Shown here piece after piece: positions 51,528 to 60,827 of a DNA stretch of 64,000 bases. The stretch's first letter is position 1; each line of letters opens with the position of its first letter. Source of the DNA: Paramicrobacterium fandaimingii (lineage in GTDB: Bacteria; Actinomycetota; Actinomycetes; Actinomycetales; Microbacteriaceae); the NCBI RefSeq assembly GCF_011751745.2, contig NZ_CP061170.1:1178001-1242000 (forward strand), read 5' to 3'. Position numbers and translations under genes: made by a program. The notes beneath the pieces are model-generated. The model saw only the letters and a program-made list of their open reading frames with translations. It ran no database searches and was not told where the DNA came from.

Positions 51528-52841
51528 ATGGCTTCCTCGGTATCACCGCCGCGCGGCATGCGCGATTATCTTCCGGCAGACAAGGCGAAGCGCGAGTACG
51601 CGCTCGGACGCATTCGCGACGTCTACACGCGCTACGGCTTCGACGAGATCGAGACTCCTGTCGTCGAGGACTACAGTCGCCTGCACGGCGGGCTCGGCGG
51701 AGACAACGAGAAACTTACGTTCTCTGTTCTGAAGCGCCGCCTCAGCGCCGACGACCTGCGTGCTGCCGCAGACTCGGGTGACACGTCGGCAATCGCTGAC
51801 CTCGGCCTGCGGTTCGACCTCACGGTTCCTCTCGCTCGCTTTTACACAACTCACCGCGGTGAGCTTCCTCCCGTCTTCCGCGCCATCCAGATTGCGCCCG
51901 TGTGGCGTGCCGAGCGCCCGCAGAAGGGGCGCTACCGGCAGTTTGTGCAGTGCGACATCGACATCTTCGGAGAGCCGGGCCCGCTTGCCGAGATCGAGCT
52001 CATTTCGGCGACGGCCGCCGCGCTGCGCGAGCTAGGGCTCTCTGGTTTCACATTCCGGCTGAACGACCGGCGCATTCTCACGAGCATGCTCACCGCGTTC
52101 GGGTTTGACGACGCCGAGCACCCCGGCGTGCTGATCACGATCGACAAGCTCGACAAGATCGGCATCGCCGGAGTGGTCGCCGAGCTGCGCGAGCGTGAGG
52201 CCACGGCATCCGCCATCGATGCTCTCGAGCGGTACCTCGAGTCACTCGAGGGCACACAGCGGGGCGACTTCGATGCCGATCAGATTCGATCGCTGCTTCC
52301 AGACGGCGTCGACGACGAGGTCATCCGAGAGCTCGCCGGCATCGGTGGGGCCGTTGAACGCGCATCACAGACGGCGGGAGCGGCACACGGCGATGCGCCT
52401 CTCGTGCAGTTCGATCCGTTTCTCGTTCGCGGCATGGGCTATTACACCGGACCGATCTTCGAGATTCACCACCCGGAGCTCGGTTATTCGCTGGGTGGCG
52501 GTGGCCGATACGATGGCGTCGTCGGGCGCTTTCTCGGCCAAGACGTGCCCGCATCGGGCGCATCCCTCGGCTTCGACCGCATTGTCGATCTGATCGAGAT
52601 GGATGCCGCTCGGCACGACGAAGCGGTCGTGCTCGTTCACGATCGCGATGTCGATCCGGCGACTCTCGTCGCGCTCAAAACGGAGCTTGTCGGGCGTGGC
52701 GCTCGCGTGCGACTCGAGAAGCGCGTGAAGAATCTGACAGCGCTGCTCGACCGTGTGACGGCATCCGGCTTCACGGGATTCGCGTTCGTTCGAGCCGGGC
52801 ACGAGAACGCCGACGACCTCGAGATCAAGCCGCTCGGCTGA
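51528..52841 (+). CDS. hisS: Histidyl-tRNA synthetase
   Basis: 437-residue class II synthetase. Motif 1 region PPRGMRDYLPADKAKREYAL, motif 2 RFDLTVPLARF and VWRAERPQKGRYRQFVQCDI, histidine A motif LVRGMGYYTGPIFEI and motif 3 ASLGFDRIVDLIE, plus a C-terminal anticodon domain. ATG 51528 is used; GTG 51522 is possible. A HisZ-like regulatory paralogue is unlikely because the catalytic motifs are intact. Confidence 0.94.
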   Translation: MASSVSPPRGMRDYLPADKAKREYALGRIRDVYTRYGFDEIETPVVEDYSRLHGGLGGDNEKLTFSVLKRRLSADDLRAAADSGDTSAIADLGLRFDLTVPLARFYTTHRGELPPVFRAIQIAPVWRAERPQKGRYRQFVQCDIDIFGEPGPLAEIELISATAAALRELGLSGFTFRLNDRRILTSMLTAFGFDDAEHPGVLITIDKLDKIGIAGVVAELREREATASAIDALERYLESLEGTQRGDFDADQIRSLLPDGVDDEVIRELAGIGGAVERASQTAGAAHGDAPLVQFDPFLVRGMGYYTGPIFEIHHPELGYSLGGGGRYDGVVGRFLGQDVPASGASLGFDRIVDLIEMDAARHDEAVVLVHDRDVDPATLVALKTELVGRGARVRLEKRVKNLTALLDRVTASGFTGFAFVRAGHENADDLEIKPLG

Positions 52842-52871
52842 CCCGGCCGTGAGCTTTGCTCGCAGTGTCGC

Positions 52872-52877
52872 TACACT
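52872..52877 (+). promoter_or_regulatory. Predicted -10 of eno
   Basis: TACACT, giving a leader of about 50 nt with AGAGGAGA before GTG 52936. Unlike several neighbours, eno has a conventional leader. Confidence 0.45.
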
Positions 52878-52923
52878 TGACCGCGGGCCAACGACGTTCC
52901 ACTCACTGACAATTCCGGCATAG

Positions 52924-54216
<1,293 letters not shown>

Positions 54217-54224
54217 GACCTGCG

Positions 54225-54268
54225 AACGCTCCCGGTGCCGCGCGAGGGCGCAGCGCCGGGAGCGTTTT
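54225..54268 (+). terminator. Rho-independent terminator of eno
   Basis: Perfect 11-bp stem AACGCTCCCGG (54225-54235) and complement (54256-54266) followed by TT, so the run reads GTTTT. The clearest intrinsic terminator in the window. Confidence 0.88.
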
Positions 54269-54289
54269 GCATTTCACCAGGAGGATGCC

Positions 54290-54844
54290 ATGGCACGACG
54301 GCCCGTGACCCCGCGCCGAACGTCGTCGCGCCGTCGCCACGACGACGACAATGTCGTCGTCGAGCAGTCCGAACAGGGCCGCTGGGTTGGCGGCATCCAT
54401 TTCTCGGGATTCTCGCTCATGATGATGGCGCTGCTTGTGCTCGGCGTCGTCGTGCTCGCCCCGAATCTCAAGGCGCTTGTCGAGCAAAGGCAGCAGATCG
54501 CCGATCTGCGTCAGCAGGTTGCGCAGCAGAAAGACGACGTTGAAGACATGCGTCGTGAGCGCGAGCGGTGGGACGACCCCACTTTCGTGCAGACCCAGGC
54601 GCGTGAACGCTTCTTCTACGTGAGCCCGGGCGAGATCAGCTTCATCGTGATCAACGACCTTGACGAGACGTTCCTGCCCGACACAACAGACCCCATCAGC
54701 GATGAGCTCACAACGACGAACGTCGACTGGGCATCATCGATGCTGACGTCGATTATGACGGCGGCGTTCACTCCCGTTGAGGAGAAAGACACCTCGAAGA
54801 CGCCCACGCCGACGCCAACCGAGACATCCACAGAGAAGAAATAG
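54290..54844 (+). CDS. FtsB/DivIC-family septum formation protein
   Basis: 184-residue bitopic membrane protein. An Arg-rich cytoplasmic N-terminus precedes one membrane helix (GFSLMMMALLVLGVVVLAPN), then an external coiled coil (QRQQIADLRQQVAQQKDDVE), then WDDPTFVQTQARERFFYVSP, the FtsB/DivIC motif. The tail is Thr/Pro-rich. Works with FtsL and FtsQ in the divisome. CAGGAGG precedes the ATG; DUF501 follows 4 bp later, the conserved eno-ftsB-DUF501 order. Confidence 0.92.
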   Translation: MARRPVTPRRTSSRRRHDDDNVVVEQSEQGRWVGGIHFSGFSLMMMALLVLGVVVLAPNLKALVEQRQQIADLRQQVAQQKDDVEDMRRERERWDDPTFVQTQARERFFYVSPGEISFIVINDLDETFLPDTTDPISDELTTTNVDWASSMLTSIMTAAFTPVEEKDTSKTPTPTPTETSTEKK

Positions 54845-54848
54845 CCGC

Positions 54849-55373
54849 GTGACGACCCCACCCTTCGAGCCCGTATCCGACGACGACATCGCCATCGTCT
54901 CAGCACAGCTGGGGCGCCCGGCGCGCGACGTCGTGGGAATTTCGGCGCGCTGTGTATGCGGCCGCCCCACCGTCGTGTCGACGAGCCCTCGACTCGCAGA
55001 CGGCACGCCATTTCCCACGTTCTACTACCTGTGCCACCCCGGGGCGACCGCTGCGGTGAGTGAACTCGAAGCGAATCACGTGATGGCGGAATACACACAG
55101 CTGCTCGCCGACGACAACGAGGTGAGCAAAACGTATAGAAGTGCCCATGTCGCCTACCTTGCCGACCGTGAGAGCATGGGGGTCGTGCCGGAGATCGACG
55201 GGGTTTCCGCAGGCGGAATGCCGACGCGAGTGAAGTGCCTTCACGCTCTCGTCGCTCATTCCCTCGCAGCGGGCCCCGGCGTGAACCCGATTGGCGACCT
55301 GGCGTTGGAACGCGCGTCGTGGTCACCGACCGTGTGCACGTGTACGTTCGAAGAAGTGACGGAAGAGAGCTGA
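54849..55373 (+). CDS. DUF501 family protein
   Basis: 174-residue cytoplasmic protein of unknown function, conserved in Actinobacteria next to ftsB and, often, ppx. The family features are IVSAQLGRPARDVVGISARC, the Cys-rich CVCGRPTVV, PFPTFYYLCHPGA and MPTRVKCLHALVAHSLAAGP with conserved Cys/His. It ends in CTCTFEEV. GTG 54849 is 4 bp after the ftsB stop. No ppx gene follows here; a subtilase does. Confidence 0.88.
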   Translation: MTTPPFEPVSDDDIAIVSAQLGRPARDVVGISARCVCGRPTVVSTSPRLADGTPFPTFYYLCHPGATAAVSELEANHVMAEYTQLLADDNEVSKTYRSAHVAYLADRESMGVVPEIDGVSAGGMPTRVKCLHALVAHSLAAGPGVNPIGDLALERASWSPTVCTCTFEEVTEES

Positions 55374-55375
55374 GA

Positions 55376-56680
55376 ATGACCCAGCGCCCATCAAGTCGTG
55401 GTCGTCTGCGCACTCGTGCCAGAAATCTGGCGCGCGCTGCTGCCGTCATCGCAACGACCGGTGCTCTGACGTTGCTTGTCGCCTCGCCCGCCGCTGCCGT
55501 CACGGTTGACCGCAGCACCCAATACTGGCTCGACAGCGGCTACGGCGTTCAGCAGGCGTGGAAGACCACAAAGGGGAAAGGCGCCGTCATCGCGGTGATG
55601 GACACGGGTATCGGAAAGGGTCCCGCCGACTTCTCTGGAGTGACCGGCGGCACCGACGTTTCCGGTGTCGGCTCTGCTGATGGGCGAACGCCGTTGGGCA
55701 GCGAAGAAGAGAAGAACCACGGAAGCTGGGTCGCCTCGCTCGCAGCGGGTCGGGGAGATGGCACCGACAAGGAACTTATCGGCATCGCTCCAGAAGCGTC
55801 GTTGCTCGCGATCTCCATCGGGTTTCCGTCGAGTGGCGCAACAGTTCCGTTTATCGATCAGGTTGCCACAGGCATCCACTGGGCCGTCGACAATGGCGCA
55901 GACGTCATCAACATGTCGTTTTCGACAAACACGAAAGACTGGGATCCATCGTGGGACGAGGCATTCAAGTACGCCCACGATAATGGCGTGATCATCGTCG
56001 CAGCGGCAGGAAACCGCGGAAGCGGTACCGAGATGGTCGGGGCTCCCGCCACAATTCCGGGTGTGCTCACTGTCGCCGGTGTCGATAAGGCGACGAAGGT
56101 CAGCGAGGGCGCGTCGACAGAGGGCATCACGATCGGCGTCTCGGCGCCGAGTGAAGAGCTCTCCGGCGTCTCGGCCGACGGTTCGCGCGTGCAATGGGCT
56201 GGAACGAGTGGTGCGTCGCCAATCGTCGCGGGAATGGTGGCGCTGCTGCGCTCCGCATACCCCGACATGGACGCGAACAACATCATCAATCGACTCATCA
56301 AGACGGCGCACCCGACAGATGATCAAGGTAACGAAATTCCGTCATCTGACTACGGCTACGGGCTCGCCAACATCGGCGATGCCATCGATAAGGACATCGA
56401 GACAGTGAAGTCGAACCCGATGGGCAGCCTTGAAGAATGGATCAAGGTAAATAGGCGCGCAGACGCCGAGAACGTCAAGCCGCCTCAGGACACATCGAAA
56501 GTGAAGGCGCTGCCGCCTCTTGACGAGGCGAGCTCGAGCGTGAATCCGCTTTTTCCCACGGCAGACACCGTGCGCTACGTGAGCGTGCCTGCAGCGCTGC
56601 TTCTGGGCGCTGGTACACTAATAGCGCTTGGTGCCATCGGCGCCACCCGGCATGCCAAACGGGTGGCACGCAAGAAGTAG
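55376..56680 (+). CDS. S8 subtilisin-like serine peptidase, membrane-anchored (mycosin-like)
   Basis: 434-residue secreted protease. Signal peptide (ALTLLVASPAAAV). Catalytic Asp in VIAVMDTGIG, His in NHGSWVASLAAG, Asn region AAAGNRGSG, Ser in GTSGASPIVAGMVA. A C-terminal membrane helix (VSVPAALLLGAGTLIALGAI) and basic tail anchor it, as in mycosins of type VII secretion. No ESX genes are nearby. GGAAGAGAG precedes ATG 55376, 2 bp after DUF501. Substrate unknown. Confidence 0.9.
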   Translation: MTQRPSSRGRLRTRARNLARAAAVIATTGALTLLVASPAAAVTVDRSTQYWLDSGYGVQQAWKTTKGKGAVIAVMDTGIGKGPADFSGVTGGTDVSGVGSADGRTPLGSEEEKNHGSWVASLAAGRGDGTDKELIGIAPEASLLAISIGFPSSGATVPFIDQVATGIHWAVDNGADVINMSFSTNTKDWDPSWDEAFKYAHDNGVIIVAAAGNRGSGTEMVGAPATIPGVLTVAGVDKATKVSEGASTEGITIGVSAPSEELSGVSADGSRVQWAGTSGASPIVAGMVALLRSAYPDMDANNIINRLIKTAHPTDDQGNEIPSSDYGYGLANIGDAIDKDIETVKSNPMGSLEEWIKVNRRADAENVKPPQDTSKVKALPPLDEASSSVNPLFPTADTVRYVSVPAALLLGAGTLIALGAIGATRHAKRVARKK

Positions 56681-56726
56681 TACGCTCGTTTGCTGTATCT
56701 GCGATCCAGTAGGAGATTATTTCACC

Positions 56727-58223
56727 GTGCCCAAGATTCTCGTCGTCGGCGGAGGTTACGCCGGCTTTTACACCGCATGGAAGCTCGAAAAGCACCTGCG
56801 TGCAGGAGAGGCAGAGGTCACCGTCGTTGACCCCCGTCCCTACATGACGTACCAGCCCTTCCTTCCAGAGATAGCGGCAGGCTCCATCGAGCCCCGTCAC
56901 GCTGTCGTCTCGCTTCGCCGTCACCTCAAGCGAACCGAGGTCATCACAGCGAAGGTGACGTACATCAACCACGCAGAGAAGAAGGCGACGATCACCCCTG
57001 ACGTGGGCGACGCGTACGACTTCGAGTACGACCAAGTTGTCGTCACGGGCGGCGCGGTATCGCGCACATTCCCGATTCCGGGATTGGCAGACGAGGGCAT
57101 CGGGCTCAAGACCGTTGAAGAAGCCGTCGCCATTCGTGACAAGGTTCTCGACAATTTTGCCAAGGCTGCCCACCTTCCGGCTGGCCCGGAGCGCGACCGC
57201 CTTCTGACGTTCGTCGTCGTCGGCGGAGGCTTTGCCGGCATCGAGATCTTCGCCGAGCTGCGTTCGTTCGCCAGCGCCCTTCTCACGTTCTACCCGCAGA
57301 TCGAGTTCGACGACATCAGCTTCCACCTCGTCGAGGCCATGGGGCGCATCATGCCCGAGGTCTCGCTCAAGACGAGCTACTGGGTGCTCAAAGATCTCGC
57401 AAAGCGCGGTGCTCTTGTGCACCTCGACACGCAGTTCTCTTCGTGCATCGACGGCAACATCGAGCTCTCCACTGGCGAGAAGTTCGAGTCTGACCTCATC
57501 GTGTGGACCGCTGGTGTCATGGCGACCCCGCAGATCGTTCGGCACACCGACCTCCCGATCGAAGAGCGCGGACGTGTCATGACACGCGCCGATCTTCGCG
57601 TCGGAACCGATGAGGAGCCCATCGAGGGCGCCTGGGCTGCCGGAGACGTCTCGCGCGTTCCTGACCTCACGGGCGGAGGCGTCGGTGGCTACTGCGTTCC
57701 GAACGCACAGCACGCAGTGCGTCAGGGCAAGCTCCTTGCGACGAACCTCATTGCCGTGTTGCGCGGTGAGCAGCCGAAGGACTACATCCACAAGAACCTT
57801 GGCGCTGTTGCTGGCCTCGGGATTGGAACCGGTGTATTTCAGTCGGGCAAGCTCGCGATCAAGGGCTTCCCCGCGTGGGTGATGCACCGCGGCTACCACG
57901 GTCTCGCCATGCCGACATGGGAGCGCAAGTTCCGCGTCTTCTGGGGCTGGTGGAACAACTTCTTCCTCGGTCGCGACATCGTTTCGCTGTCGGCCGTTCA
58001 GCAGCCGCGCGCTGCCTTTGAGGAATTCGCAGCTCGGCCGAAGCCGCCGGCTCCGGCCGAAGAGAAGCCTGCAGATACCTCGGCGCCAGAAAAGGCTGAG
58101 ACGAAGAAGGCAGACAAGCCTGCGACGAAGGATGCCAAGAAGGCTCCAGCAAAGAAGGCGACGGCGAAGAAGCCCGCTGCGTCGAAAGCGCGTGAGAAGG
58201 ATTCTGCCGACACTGTCGCGTAA
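56727..58223 (+). CDS. ndh: Type II NADH dehydrogenase (NDH-2)
   Basis: 498-residue single-subunit flavoprotein passing electrons from NADH to quinone without proton pumping. FAD motif ILVVGGGYAGFYTAWKLEKH at the N-terminus, TYQPFLPEIAAG, second Rossmann FVVVGGGFAGIEIFAELRSF, and GAWAAGDVSRVPD with the FAD-binding end. The last 60 residues are a Lys/Ala/Pro-rich tail (KKAPAKKATAKKPAASKA), unusual for NDH-2. GTG 56727 has AGGAG upstream. A very strong terminator follows. Confidence 0.93.
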   Translation: MPKILVVGGGYAGFYTAWKLEKHLRAGEAEVTVVDPRPYMTYQPFLPEIAAGSIEPRHAVVSLRRHLKRTEVITAKVTYINHAEKKATITPDVGDAYDFEYDQVVVTGGAVSRTFPIPGLADEGIGLKTVEEAVAIRDKVLDNFAKAAHLPAGPERDRLLTFVVVGGGFAGIEIFAELRSFASALLTFYPQIEFDDISFHLVEAMGRIMPEVSLKTSYWVLKDLAKRGALVHLDTQFSSCIDGNIELSTGEKFESDLIVWTAGVMATPQIVRHTDLPIEERGRVMTRADLRVGTDEEPIEGAWAAGDVSRVPDLTGGGVGGYCVPNAQHAVRQGKLLATNLIAVLRGEQPKDYIHKNLGAVAGLGIGTGVFQSGKLAIKGFPAWVMHRGYHGLAMPTWERKFRVFWGWWNNFFLGRDIVSLSAVQQPRAAFEEFAARPKPPAPAEEKPADTSAPEKAETKKADKPATKDAKKAPAKKATAKKPAASKAREKDSADTVA

Positions 58224-58234
58224 TCATCGTCAGA

Positions 58235-58271
58235 CACGAGAACCCACCCCGCGTCGGGGTGGGTTCTCGTG
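58235..58271 (+). terminator. Terminator of ndh
   Basis: Perfect 17-bp stem (58235-58251 and 58255-58271) with a CGT loop, 11 nt after the stop. No U-tract. Confidence 0.85.
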
Positions 58272-58293
58272 CATGTGAGGCCTGTGATTCCCG

Positions 58294-58299
58294 TAATGT
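58294..58299 (+). promoter_or_regulatory. Predicted -10 of the tRNA gene
   Basis: TAATGT, ending 9 nt before the tRNA 5' end and downstream of the ndh terminator, so the tRNA probably has its own promoter. Confidence 0.4.
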
Positions 58300-58308
58300 A
58301 TGGGAGTG

Positions 58309-58382
58309 GCCCCTATAGCCCAACCGGCAGAGGCAGGCGACTTAAAATCGCTACAGTCTGGGTTCGAATCCCAGTGGGGGCA
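58309..58382 (+). tRNA. tRNA with UAA anticodon (nominal tRNA-Leu) but short variable loop
   Basis: 74 nt. Acceptor GCCCCTA (58309-58315) pairs with TGGGGGC (58375-58381); discriminator A 58382. The D-arm contains GG; the anticodon stem GGCGA/TCGCT has loop CTTAAAA, anticodon TAA. The variable region is only ACAGT (5 nt), then CTGGG/CCCAG around TTCGAAT. Bacterial leucine tRNAs are class II with a long variable arm, so this class I body is anomalous. CCA is not encoded. Could be a divergent functional UUA reader or a tRNA with another identity. Confidence 0.85.
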
Positions 58383-58398
58383 CCGGCATCCGCTGCAG

Positions 58399-58404
58399 TA
58401 CGCT
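58399..58404 (+). promoter_or_regulatory. Predicted -10 of the leaderless nucleotidyltransferase gene
   Basis: TACGCT ends 6 nt before ATG 58411; no ribosome binding site. Confidence 0.45.
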
Positions 58405-58410
58405 GGGCGA

Positions 58411-59058
58411 ATGAACGAACTCAGCGACGAAGAATTCACGAGGCTGTACGGCGCGTGGGCTGAGCACACACCGAGAGACGCCGCCGAGGCGTTTGCCGCG
58501 TATGACGGCACCTGGTGGGTGGCCGGAGGCTGGGCGATCGAGGCATTCACCGGCGTCTCGCGCCCGCACGATGACATCGATGTCTCGGTTCTGGCGAACG
58601 AGCTGCCCCTGCTCAGACGGTTTCTTGACGGCCGTCTCGACGCGTGGATCCCGACATCTGGCGTGCTCGCCCCGCTCCTGCCCGGTGATCGACCCGACTC
58701 CGCAGCCGGCGATGTGCTGCCCGAGGGGTGCACCCAGTTGTGGACCCGCGCTGACGCGGCATCCGTCTGGGAATTCGACATTCTGCTCTCTCCCGGAGAC
58801 GAACGCACCTGGGTGTACAAGCGGGATCCGAGCGTGAGCATGCCGCTGGGCGATGCGCTGTGGCAGCTCGATGGGATTCCGTATCTGCGCCCAGAGATCC
58901 AGTTGCTTTACAAGGCGAAGGGCGACAGGGCCAAGGACCGCGCAGACCTCGAGAACGTGCTTCCGCGACTGGACAGGGAGCGGCGAGCCTGGCTGGCTGA
59001 CGCTCTCACGCGCGAGGACACTCGGCATCCGTGGTTGGACGTACTCGCCACAACCTGA
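58411..59058 (+). CDS. Nucleotidyltransferase-fold protein (AadB/aminoglycoside adenylyltransferase-like)
   Basis: 215 residues. WWVAGGWAIEAFTGVSRPHD followed by DIDVSVLANEL carries the G-G-W and D-x-D metal motif of minimal nucleotidyltransferases of the aminoglycoside adenylyltransferase-like type (PF10706-like). FDILLSPGDERTW provides a third acidic residue, and YLRPEIQLLYKAKGDRAKDR is the family C-terminal motif. Distant from clinical resistance enzymes; real substrate unknown. Leaderless-type start at 58411, 28 nt after the tRNA. Confidence 0.82.
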   Translation: MNELSDEEFTRLYGAWAEHTPRDAAEAFAAYDGTWWVAGGWAIEAFTGVSRPHDDIDVSVLANELPLLRRFLDGRLDAWIPTSGVLAPLLPGDRPDSAAGDVLPEGCTQLWTRADAASVWEFDILLSPGDERTWVYKRDPSVSMPLGDALWQLDGIPYLRPEIQLLYKAKGDRAKDRADLENVLPRLDRERRAWLADALTREDTRHPWLDVLATT

Positions 59059-59090
59059 TGCGAGATTGTCGGTGCGGGGACGATGTCTGT

Positions 59091-59945
59091 TCAGCGGCGT
59101 CTCGAGTTGAGGCTTTCGGTACCGAGGGCGTCGAGGAACGCGAGCGACTCTGCGGCAGGTGACCCTTTGGCAGCACTGTACAACACCAGATGTTGATCGC
59201 CGTCATCGATATGAAGTTCGTCGCAGTTCAGCGTGATCTCCCGGACGATTGGATGTCGGAAGGTCTTGGTAAGCATTCGGGCCGGTTGCACGTCGTTGCG
59301 TTCCCACAACCGGGCGAATTCGGCGCTGCCGTCACGTAAGTCGTCTATAAGGTTGGTCATAGCGGGATCGGAGGGATAGCGGGCGACAGCGGAGCGCAAT
59401 TCCCTGACGACGTTCTGCCGGAACTCGGTGACGTCGGAGATCCCGTACAGTGGCCCCTCCTCTGGCGAGTCGGTGAGGAAAGCCCGACGGGCGAGATTGC
59501 GGGCTTCCGGGTCGCGCGCGGCGAAGTCTTCCATGAGTGCAACAGCCAGGTCGTTCCAGGCGAGCACTTCGAACGCGGCGGACATAACGAAGCCGGCGGT
59601 CTGCGGCAACCTCTCCAGCAGCGCCAGGACGCTGGGGCGCACATCGCGGCGGTGCCACCCGGTGTGGTTGAGCGGTGTCCCGGCGAGCAGATGCACGTGA
59701 TCGGCTTCGGCATCGGTGAGCCGGAGGGCGCCCACGATCCCGGCAAGAACCTCGGCTGATGGACGCGGAGCGCGACCCTGCTCCAGACGTACGTAATATT
59801 CAGTGGAGATATGAGCAAGGACCGCGACCTCTTCGCGACGCAATCCCGCTGTGCGGCGCCGAGGCCCCGAGGTCAACCCGACATCTTCCGGCTGCAATCG
59901 GTCGCGTCTGTTGCGGAGAAATGCGGCCAACTCATGCTTGTCCAT
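59091..59945 (-). CDS. XRE-family regulator with MmyB-like ligand domain
   Basis: 284 residues. N-terminal helix-turn-helix (about 1-75): RRTAGLRREEVAVLAHISTE then YYVRLEQGRAPRPSAEVLAG. The C-terminal MmyB-like domain includes LLERLPQTAGFVMSAAFEVL, WNDLAVALMEDFAARDPEARN and TFRHPIVREITLNCDELHID. Such regulators are usually next to and divergent from a reductase gene they control, as here. A palindrome overlaps its start codon, suggesting autoregulation. Confidence 0.92.
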   Translation of the reverse strand: MDKHELAAFLRNRRDRLQPEDVGLTSGPRRRTAGLRREEVAVLAHISTEYYVRLEQGRAPRPSAEVLAGIVGALRLTDAEADHVHLLAGTPLNHTGWHRRDVRPSVLALLERLPQTAGFVMSAAFEVLAWNDLAVALMEDFAARDPEARNLARRAFLTDSPEEGPLYGISDVTEFRQNVVRELRSAVARYPSDPAMTNLIDDLRDGSAEFARLWERNDVQPARMLTKTFRHPIVREITLNCDELHIDDGDQHLVLYSAAKGSPAAESLAFLDALGTESLNSRRR

Positions 59946-59958
59946 ACTCTTCAGTATG
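59943..59958. promoter_or_regulatory. Palindrome over the XRE regulator start
   Basis: CATACTCTTCAGTATG, perfect 6-bp arms around CTTC, including the start codon of the regulator on the minus strand. Candidate autoregulatory operator; CATACT on the minus strand also resembles a -10 ending 7 nt before the ATG. Confidence 0.5.
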
Positions 59959-59981
59959 CGCGGTCGGGTGCCGCTAAGCCT

Positions 59982-59996
59982 GGTACAACTTGTGCC
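59982..59996. promoter_or_regulatory. Candidate operator of the SDR gene
   Basis: GGTACAACTTGTGCC, a 15-bp palindrome with 6 of 7 paired positions, midway between the divergent regulator and SDR gene. Confidence 0.5.
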
Positions 59997-60031
59997 TGGC
60001 TCCGCACACGTGTCCGGCGGATGCTGAAATC

Positions 60032-60820
60032 ATGACAACCACTAATGGCAACCACACAGGGGTCGGCCTGCTGACCGACAAAATCATCTTCGTCACCGGC
60101 GCAAGCCGTGGAATCGGGGCGGCCGCGGCCCGACTCTTTGCTGCTGAGCGTGCCAAGGTCGTGCTCGCAGCGCGCGACACCGACGCTCTGGCTCGAATTG
60201 TCGCTGACATCCGTGCTTTCGGTGGCACCGCTGATGCAGTGACGGTGGACCTCGCTGAGTCCGACAGCATCATTGCTGCCGTGAACCACGTGCAGCAGCT
60301 GCACGGTCGTCTGGACGGCGCCTTCAATAACGGTGCCATGGTCCAGGAGCCGGGGCCGCTGGATACCACCACCGTTGATGACATCCAGGCTCAATTCAGG
60401 GTGAACTTTCTGGCCCACTGGACAGCGATGAACGCCGAAGTTGCACTCATGCGCCACAGTGGCGGCGGGTCGATCGTGAATACGTCGAGCATTGGCTCAT
60501 GGCGTGCCAACCCGGCTCTCCCTGCCTACGGGGCCATGAAGCGAGCGTTGAACAGCATTACTGAGACCGCCGCAGTTACCTGGGCACCGGAGGGCATCCG
60601 CATCAACGGCATCGCCCCAGGCGGTACGGCAACCGACATGATGCTCGAGTGGGACAAAGCTACCCCGGGCGTGATCGACGCGAACAACGCTGCTACTCCG
60701 ATGGGGCGTATGGCTGAACCCCGCGAGATTGCTGAAGCTGCCGCGTGGTTGCTCAGCGACCGCGCCTCCATTGTCACCGGTGCGATTCTCCCCGTCGACG
60801 GTGGTGCCGGTGCGAGTTGA
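60032..60820 (+). CDS. Short-chain dehydrogenase/reductase (SDR)
   Basis: 262-residue classical SDR. Cofactor motif FVTGASRGIGAAAARLFA, then FNNGAMVQEPG in place of the usual NNAG, catalytic Ser in NTSSIGSWRA, Y-x-x-x-K in YGAMKRALNS, and PGGTATDM. ATG 60032 gives the standard N-terminus. Probably controlled by the divergent XRE/MmyB regulator. It ends 7 bp from the convergent thiD-tenA gene. Substrate unknown. Confidence 0.92.
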   Translation: MTTTNGNHTGVGLLTDKIIFVTGASRGIGAAAARLFAAERAKVVLAARDTDALARIVADIRAFGGTADAVTVDLAESDSIIAAVNHVQQLHGRLDGAFNNGAMVQEPGPLDTTTVDDIQAQFRVNFLAHWTAMNAEVALMRHSGGGSIVNTSSIGSWRANPALPAYGAMKRALNSITETAAVTWAPEGIRINGIAPGGTATDMMLEWDKATPGVIDANNAATPMGRMAEPREIAEAAAWLLSDRASIVTGAILPVDGGAGAS

Positions 60821-60827
60821 CGGGACG

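Noticed and set aside
56475..57899. A 474-codon minus-strand frame over ndh
   Set aside because: Antisense shadow of ndh; no recognisable domain or start signal.
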